Both the position numbers and the translations under genes were made by a program. Below are positions 30,597 to 33,976 of a stretch of DNA of 33,976 bases, piece by piece. Source of the DNA: a virus. Within the stretch, counting starts at the first letter, position 1. Each line of letters starts with the position of its first letter. Where the stretch lies: the IMG/VR virus record IMGVR_UViG_3300046007_006255, positions 1 to 33,976 of that record. The stretch is one strand, 5' to 3'. The notes under the pieces are model-generated. The model had not been told where the DNA came from and did no database searches. It worked only from the letters and a program-made list of their open reading frames with translations.

Positions 30597-32320
30597 ACAT
30601 AGTAAAACAATCGACTGGGAACGTCGTATTAACGGATGCCGCTGGCAATATCCAAAAGGTTTTTGTTAATGTCAATGCCTTAGACGTAAAAGGGACGGAC
30701 GAAGTAATCGTTAAATTTGGCTTTAATCAATGGCACTCTTTATTTGCCAGCCAGATTGCTAACACTCAGGTCGAGCCAGCTTCTGCAGTTGCTTTTTCTG
30801 GCAATGCTTATGATTTGGTCGCTTTACTTTCAAGCTCTTTTTTTTTTGAGTTAAATGGGGGCGGTGGATCTCAGGATTTAGCGGACGTCCTCGACATTGG
30901 CAATACAAGCGGTCCTAATCCAATTATTTTCGATGCTGGTTATGGAATAATATTCGACAACAATTCCAGATTGCAAGAGGGCACAATCGATGCAGGCTTA
31001 GGTGGGTTAAAAGGTATCGCAGAAATATGCGGACTCGGTTACGAGAGTAAATGGGAGGGCGGTGTAAGGTATATAATGGGCAGCTCAGGCAACACTATTC
31101 GCCAATCTTTGTATAACTTTGCAAATACGCCAACTGCTGCCGATGACATTACAAAAGGCTATTATATTGGCTCGCTTTGGACTTTAGATAACGGAGATAC
31201 TTATTATTGTGCAGACAATACAATGGGTGCAGCAATTTGGTCATTGCAACAAAATGCAGTGCCGACTTTGGACCAAATATTAGGCTCAGGAAATTCTGCT
31301 AATAATAAATCAATAATTGATTTGGATTATTTAGATTTTGAAACAACACTTGGACATTCAGTTGGTGTTGGTGAGCTTGCTTGGAATGATTCTACAGGCA
31401 CTTTGGACTTAGGTCTTAAAGGTGGAGACACCATTTCAAATTTAGGTCAACATCTACACACTCGTGTTGTAAATAAAACAACTCCTCTTGTAGGTCTAAC
31501 AAAGGCAGGCTATGAGGTTGTAATTGTCGCAGGCGCAACGGGTCAAAGACTTTCTGTTAAGCTTGCTAAAGCTGATTCTGATGCAAATAGTGCTGGAACT
31601 TTGGGTATCGTTTGCGAAGATATTGCAGGCAATCAAGAAGGATTTATTTGCTCGGTTGGTCAGGTTACAAAAATAAATACAACAGGTAGTTTGCAGGGCG
31701 AAACGTGGTCAGATGGCGATTCGCTTTATTTGAGCGGTACTACAGCAGGCGCAATAACAAACATAAAACCATCGGCACCGATTCACGAGGTTCGCATTGG
31801 ATATGTTGAATATGCTCACGCTGTCAACGGCAAAATATACGTTAAAATTGACAACGGATATGAACTTGATGAATTGCACAACGTGAGCATCAATGCAGGA
31901 ACACTCGCAAATAAAGATATCCTTGTTTATGAAAGTGCTACTCAGCTTTGGAAGAATGAAAAACAGCCAGTAGAGATACAACTTGCTGCATCGGATGAAA
32001 CAACAGCATTGACAACTGGAACGGCAAAGGTAACTTTTAGAATGCCTTATGCTATGACACTAACAAGTGTTCGTGCTTCATTAACAACGGCTCAGGCTTC
32101 GGGTTCTATTTTTACGGTTGATATAAATCAAAGCGGCAGTTCTGTACTCGGCACTAAATTGACCATTGACAATACAGAAAAAACATCTGTTACGGCTGCA
32201 ACTCCTGCAACTATTACAACATCTGCGCTTACAGACGATGCCGAAATTACAATAGACATCGACCAAATCGGTAATGGAAGCGCAACTGGTCTTAAAATTA
32301 CTTTAATCGGAACAAGATGA
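30593..32320 (+). CDS. putative tail fibre / receptor-binding protein
   Basis: A 575-residue virion protein. After an N-terminal ~80-residue attachment part there are short strand repeats (IIFDAGYGIIFDNNSRLQEG), a middle domain (ETTLGHSVGVGELAWNDSTG, through YAHAVNGKIYVKIDNGYELDELH), and a C-terminal domain (ALTTGTAKVTFRMPYAMTL, then DDAEITIDIDQIGNGSATGLK) that I recognise from phage fibre tips. It probably contacts the host surface. It overlaps the connector gene by 4 bases and the next gene by 4. Confidence 0.7.
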   Translation: MNIVKQSTGNVVLTDAAGNIQKVFVNVNALDVKGTDEVIVKFGFNQWHSLFASQIANTQVEPASAVAFSGNAYDLVALLSSSFFFELNGGGGSQDLADVLDIGNTSGPNPIIFDAGYGIIFDNNSRLQEGTIDAGLGGLKGIAEICGLGYESKWEGGVRYIMGSSGNTIRQSLYNFANTPTAADDITKGYYIGSLWTLDNGDTYYCADNTMGAAIWSLQQNAVPTLDQILGSGNSANNKSIIDLDYLDFETTLGHSVGVGELAWNDSTGTLDLGLKGGDTISNLGQHLHTRVVNKTTPLVGLTKAGYEVVIVAGATGQRLSVKLAKADSDANSAGTLGIVCEDIAGNQEGFICSVGQVTKINTTGSLQGETWSDGDSLYLSGTTAGAITNIKPSAPIHEVRIGYVEYAHAVNGKIYVKIDNGYELDELHNVSINAGTLANKDILVYESATQLWKNEKQPVEIQLAASDETTALTTGTAKVTFRMPYAMTLTSVRASLTTAQASGSIFTVDINQSGSSVLGTKLTIDNTEKTSVTAATPATITTSALTDDAEITIDIDQIGNGSATGLKITLIGTR

Positions 32321-33102
32321 TAATAAATCCTTACGTTTTTGGTGCTGCTTTTGACCCTGATGCTCAGGCTTTTTTCACAGCTTCGGGCTTAACAGGTGCC
32401 ACAAATTTAAACGCTGTTAATCAGCTTGTTTTAGATTTGAAAGCAGCAAGCATTTGGACAAAGATGAAAGCTATTTATCCGATGGTGGGCGGTACTGCTG
32501 CATTGCATAAATGGAATTTAAAAGATCCGCGTGACTTAAATGCAGCGTTTAGGCTTGTTTTTTTTGGAGGTATGACTCATAGTACAAATGGTGTTCAAGG
32601 AAACGGAACTAATTCATATGCAAATACTTTTTTGAATCCATCTGCAATGACTAATAATAATCATATGTCGATTTATATTAGAACAAATGTCGATGAAGTA
32701 AAAGAAGACATAGGAAATTTTGGTGGTGCAGCTATAGGATTTGGTATTGATTCAAGAATTTCAAATATTGCATATTACACAAATCATTCAACAGGTGGAG
32801 GTCAATATGTAAGTTTTGCAAATGCTGATTCAAGAGGTTTTCATATTAACACAAGATATTCATCATCAAATCATAAAGGGTTTTTAAACGGTATTTTAAA
32901 AGGTACAAACACATTTGCAGGAACATCATCAGTAAATTTTGATGTTTATGTTGGTGCAAGAAATAATAATGGTATAGCTCAAATATTTTCATCAAAACAA
33001 TTTGCTTTTGCATCAATCGGTGATAGCTTATTAGATGCCGAAGCAGCTAATTTTTATACTGCGGTACAAAATTTTCAAGTGGCTTTGGCCCGCCAAGTTT
33101 AG
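32317..33102 (+). CDS. putative tail tip / receptor-binding accessory protein
   Basis: A 261-residue protein. Residues 1-80 contain a conserved phage pattern (INPYVFGAAFDPDAQAFFTASGL), and the C-terminal end (FAFASIGDSLLDAEAANFYTAVQNFQVALARQV) matches the same group. The centre is Asn/Ser/Gly-rich with strands like a jelly-roll lectin. It follows the fibre gene with a 4-base overlap. Its base composition is more AT-rich than the portal genes. Likely to be involved in host binding, but function is not proven. Confidence 0.6.
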   Translation: MIINPYVFGAAFDPDAQAFFTASGLTGATNLNAVNQLVLDLKAASIWTKMKAIYPMVGGTAALHKWNLKDPRDLNAAFRLVFFGGMTHSTNGVQGNGTNSYANTFLNPSAMTNNNHMSIYIRTNVDEVKEDIGNFGGAAIGFGIDSRISNIAYYTNHSTGGGQYVSFANADSRGFHINTRYSSSNHKGFLNGILKGTNTFAGTSSVNFDVYVGARNNNGIAQIFSSKQFAFASIGDSLLDAEAANFYTAVQNFQVALARQV

Positions 33103-33120
33103 CTATAAAACACTTAAACT

Positions 33121-33345
33121 ATGACATACGTAGGACTATTAACAGAATCGCAAAAAGATAGCCTTATAGGTCAGCTTTATGACGATGACAGCTATTTTAA
33201 CCCAATACAAGACATAGAAGACAATTGGATAATTTCTGTTGAGGAAATGGAATTTTGTGTGACTCCTGAGTTCCAATGGGTAAAAACATTGCCGCTAATC
33301 GTATATAAACCTAAGCCATCGCCACCATTTCCACCAATAGATTAA
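33121..33345 (+). CDS. small hypothetical protein, first of a tandem pair
   Basis: A 74-residue acidic protein. It shares with the next gene the pattern G-LL-E, (L)YD, F-P..D-E-NWII and WVK-LP..-YK, so the two arose by duplication. The C-terminus is proline-rich (KPKPSPPFPPID). The function is unknown; the position after fibre genes suggests a fibre chaperone or tip subunit. Confidence 0.6.
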   Translation: MTYVGLLTESQKDSLIGQLYDDDSYFNPIQDIEDNWIISVEEMEFCVTPEFQWVKTLPLIVYKPKPSPPFPPID

Positions 33346-33357
33346 AAATTAAAAACT

Positions 33358-33549
33358 ATGTTAGGCGGTTTATTAGATGAAGAAGAAAGATTATATTTGT
33401 CTGATAAATTTTATGATGAATATAAACCATTTACCCCTGTATTGGATGCAGAAGAAAATTGGATTATACCGTTACACCAAATATATGAAAACAAAAATAT
33501 AGACTGTTGGTGGGTAAAATTTTTACCAATAGTTGAATACAAACACTAA
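33358..33549 (+). CDS. small hypothetical protein, second of a tandem pair
   Basis: A 63-residue paralogue of the preceding gene (shared EENWII and WVKFLPIVEYK core), shorter by the proline tail. It begins 12 bases after the first copy ends. It could be a fibre assembly or attachment factor; this is a guess from position. Confidence 0.6.
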   Translation: MLGGLLDEEERLYLSDKFYDEYKPFTPVLDAEENWIIPLHQIYENKNIDCWWVKFLPIVEYKH

Positions 33550-33553
33550 ACCC

Positions 33554-33841
33554 ATGTTTTTACAAGTACCCCAAGAGATAAGCTATCTGACAAATTACGG
33601 AATCTTAGGACTATTCGCCATACTAATGATTGGCGTTATAATTTTTATGGGCAAACAGTTCTTTGCTTGGCATAAAAAAAACGAAGCAAGAATACAAGAA
33701 CTTGAAAAACGACATGATCAATACATGACCGAAGATCGTGCAAGACTCATTGATACCGTAAACAGCAATAACAATGTCATTGAGAATAATACAGCAATGA
33801 TGAAAAAACTTCTTCACCTTGTTGAAAGATTAGACAAATGA
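33554..33841 (+). CDS. holin-like membrane protein
   Basis: A 95-residue protein with one transmembrane helix (about residues 15-33, YGILGLFAILMIGVIIFMG) followed by a long charged coiled coil. This layout is common for class III/BhlA-like holins. The frame is open from TTG 33533, but ATG 33554 lies 4 bases after the preceding stop and is preferred. Its stop overlaps the ATG of a lysin gene, making a holin-lysin pair. A role in tail anchoring cannot be excluded. Confidence 0.65.
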   Translation: MFLQVPQEISYLTNYGILGLFAILMIGVIIFMGKQFFAWHKKNEARIQELEKRHDQYMTEDRARLIDTVNSNNNVIENNTAMMKKLLHLVERLDK

Positions 33842-33976
33842 AAGGATTCCAACAGATTTTAAAAGACAGAGGTTATTACAGCGGTGCCATAGATGGCATA
33901 GTTGGCCCATTGACACTCGGAGGAGCAAAGCAATGGATTGATGCCGAGATGGATCAAAGAGGCTGGGTAAAGCCTA
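33838..33976 (+). CDS. second peptidoglycan-binding lysin, 5' part only
   Basis: The first 46 codons of a gene cut by the window edge. They encode a peptidoglycan-binding repeat (FQQILKDRGYYSGAIDGIVG at residues 3-22) that matches the N-terminus of the 4758-5384 protein closely in protein, while many codons differ. It overlaps the holin-like gene by 4 bases. The downstream catalytic domain is not visible here. Confidence 0.8.
   Translation, partial: MKGFQQILKDRGYYSGAIDGIVGPLTLGGAKQWIDAEMDQRGWVKP

Noticed and set aside
33838-33976. Window end as a terminal repeat of 4758-4896, indicating a circular or terminally redundant genome
   Set aside because: The two stretches match in protein but differ at many bases, starting with ATG against GTG. 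They are paralogous genes, not the same sequence read twice.
1-33976. tRNA genes, CRISPR arrays, insertion sequences or integrase
   Set aside because: No cloverleaf with a TTCRA arm, no regular spaced repeats, and no transposase or recombinase motif was found on either strand by reading. A scanning program was not available.

Overview
The window reads as most of a tailed, siphovirus-like phage (or prophage) of a Bacteroidota host, most likely a Flavobacterium relative. The evidence is AT-rich DNA, densely packed and mostly overlapping genes (ATGA junctions), promoters with only the TAnnTTTG -7 box of this phylum, starts mostly without purine-rich Shine-Dalgarno sites, and a full set of phage morphogenesis genes (terminase, HK97-type capsid, portal, tape measure, fibre, lysins). 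No tRNA, CRISPR array or insertion sequence was seen. The assignment comes from family recognition by eye, not from a search.

Layout. 1-4.3 kb: DNA metabolism and modification (small amino-methyltransferase, RuvC-like resolvase, RadC/JAB protein, Gp157-like protein, cytosine-C5 methyltransferase), closed by a strong two-way terminator. 4.3-4.75 kb: the only minus-strand gene, facing a divergent promoter pair. 4.76-12.7 kb: one long operon. It starts with a peptidoglycan-binding/YkuD-like lysin and a ParB-like gene. It continues with a 7-deazaguanine cassette (dpdA-like transglycosylase, queC, queD, queE, folE), then small and large terminase and ssb. It ends with a probable tail-assembly-chaperone pair joined by a -1 frameshift. 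12.7-21.4 kb: tail genes up to a 1118-residue tape measure. 21.4-24.8 kb: small accessory genes under a second copy of the early promoter, plus secreted and cell-wall-active proteins, ending in a terminator. 24.95-30.6 kb: head genes (ClpP-type protease/scaffold, probable decoration protein, major capsid, probable tail tube, portal, connector). 30.6-33.98 kb: fibre/receptor-binding candidates, two small tandem paralogues, a holin-like protein and the start of a second lysin cut by the window edge.

How the genes work together. folE, queD, queE and queC cover every step from GTP to preQ0. The neighbouring dpdA-like gene belongs to the enzyme family that swaps guanine in DNA for a 7-deazaguanine. 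With two methyltransferases also present, the phage probably protects its DNA from host nucleases in three chemically different ways. No gene for converting preQ0 further is visible, so the predicted DNA base is dPreQ0, unless host enzymes or an unrecognised gene act on it. The cassette shares an operon with packaging genes, which suggests modification close to packaging.

Other items of note: a near-identical promoter with an overlapping 16-bp palindrome in front of two distant early-type operons; a recurring leader (AAAACCTTATTTTT before ATG) ahead of unrelated genes; a poly-T -1 frameshift site; a 207-bp structured noncoding stretch; two diverged lysin paralogues; and an uncommon module order with tail genes between terminase and head genes.
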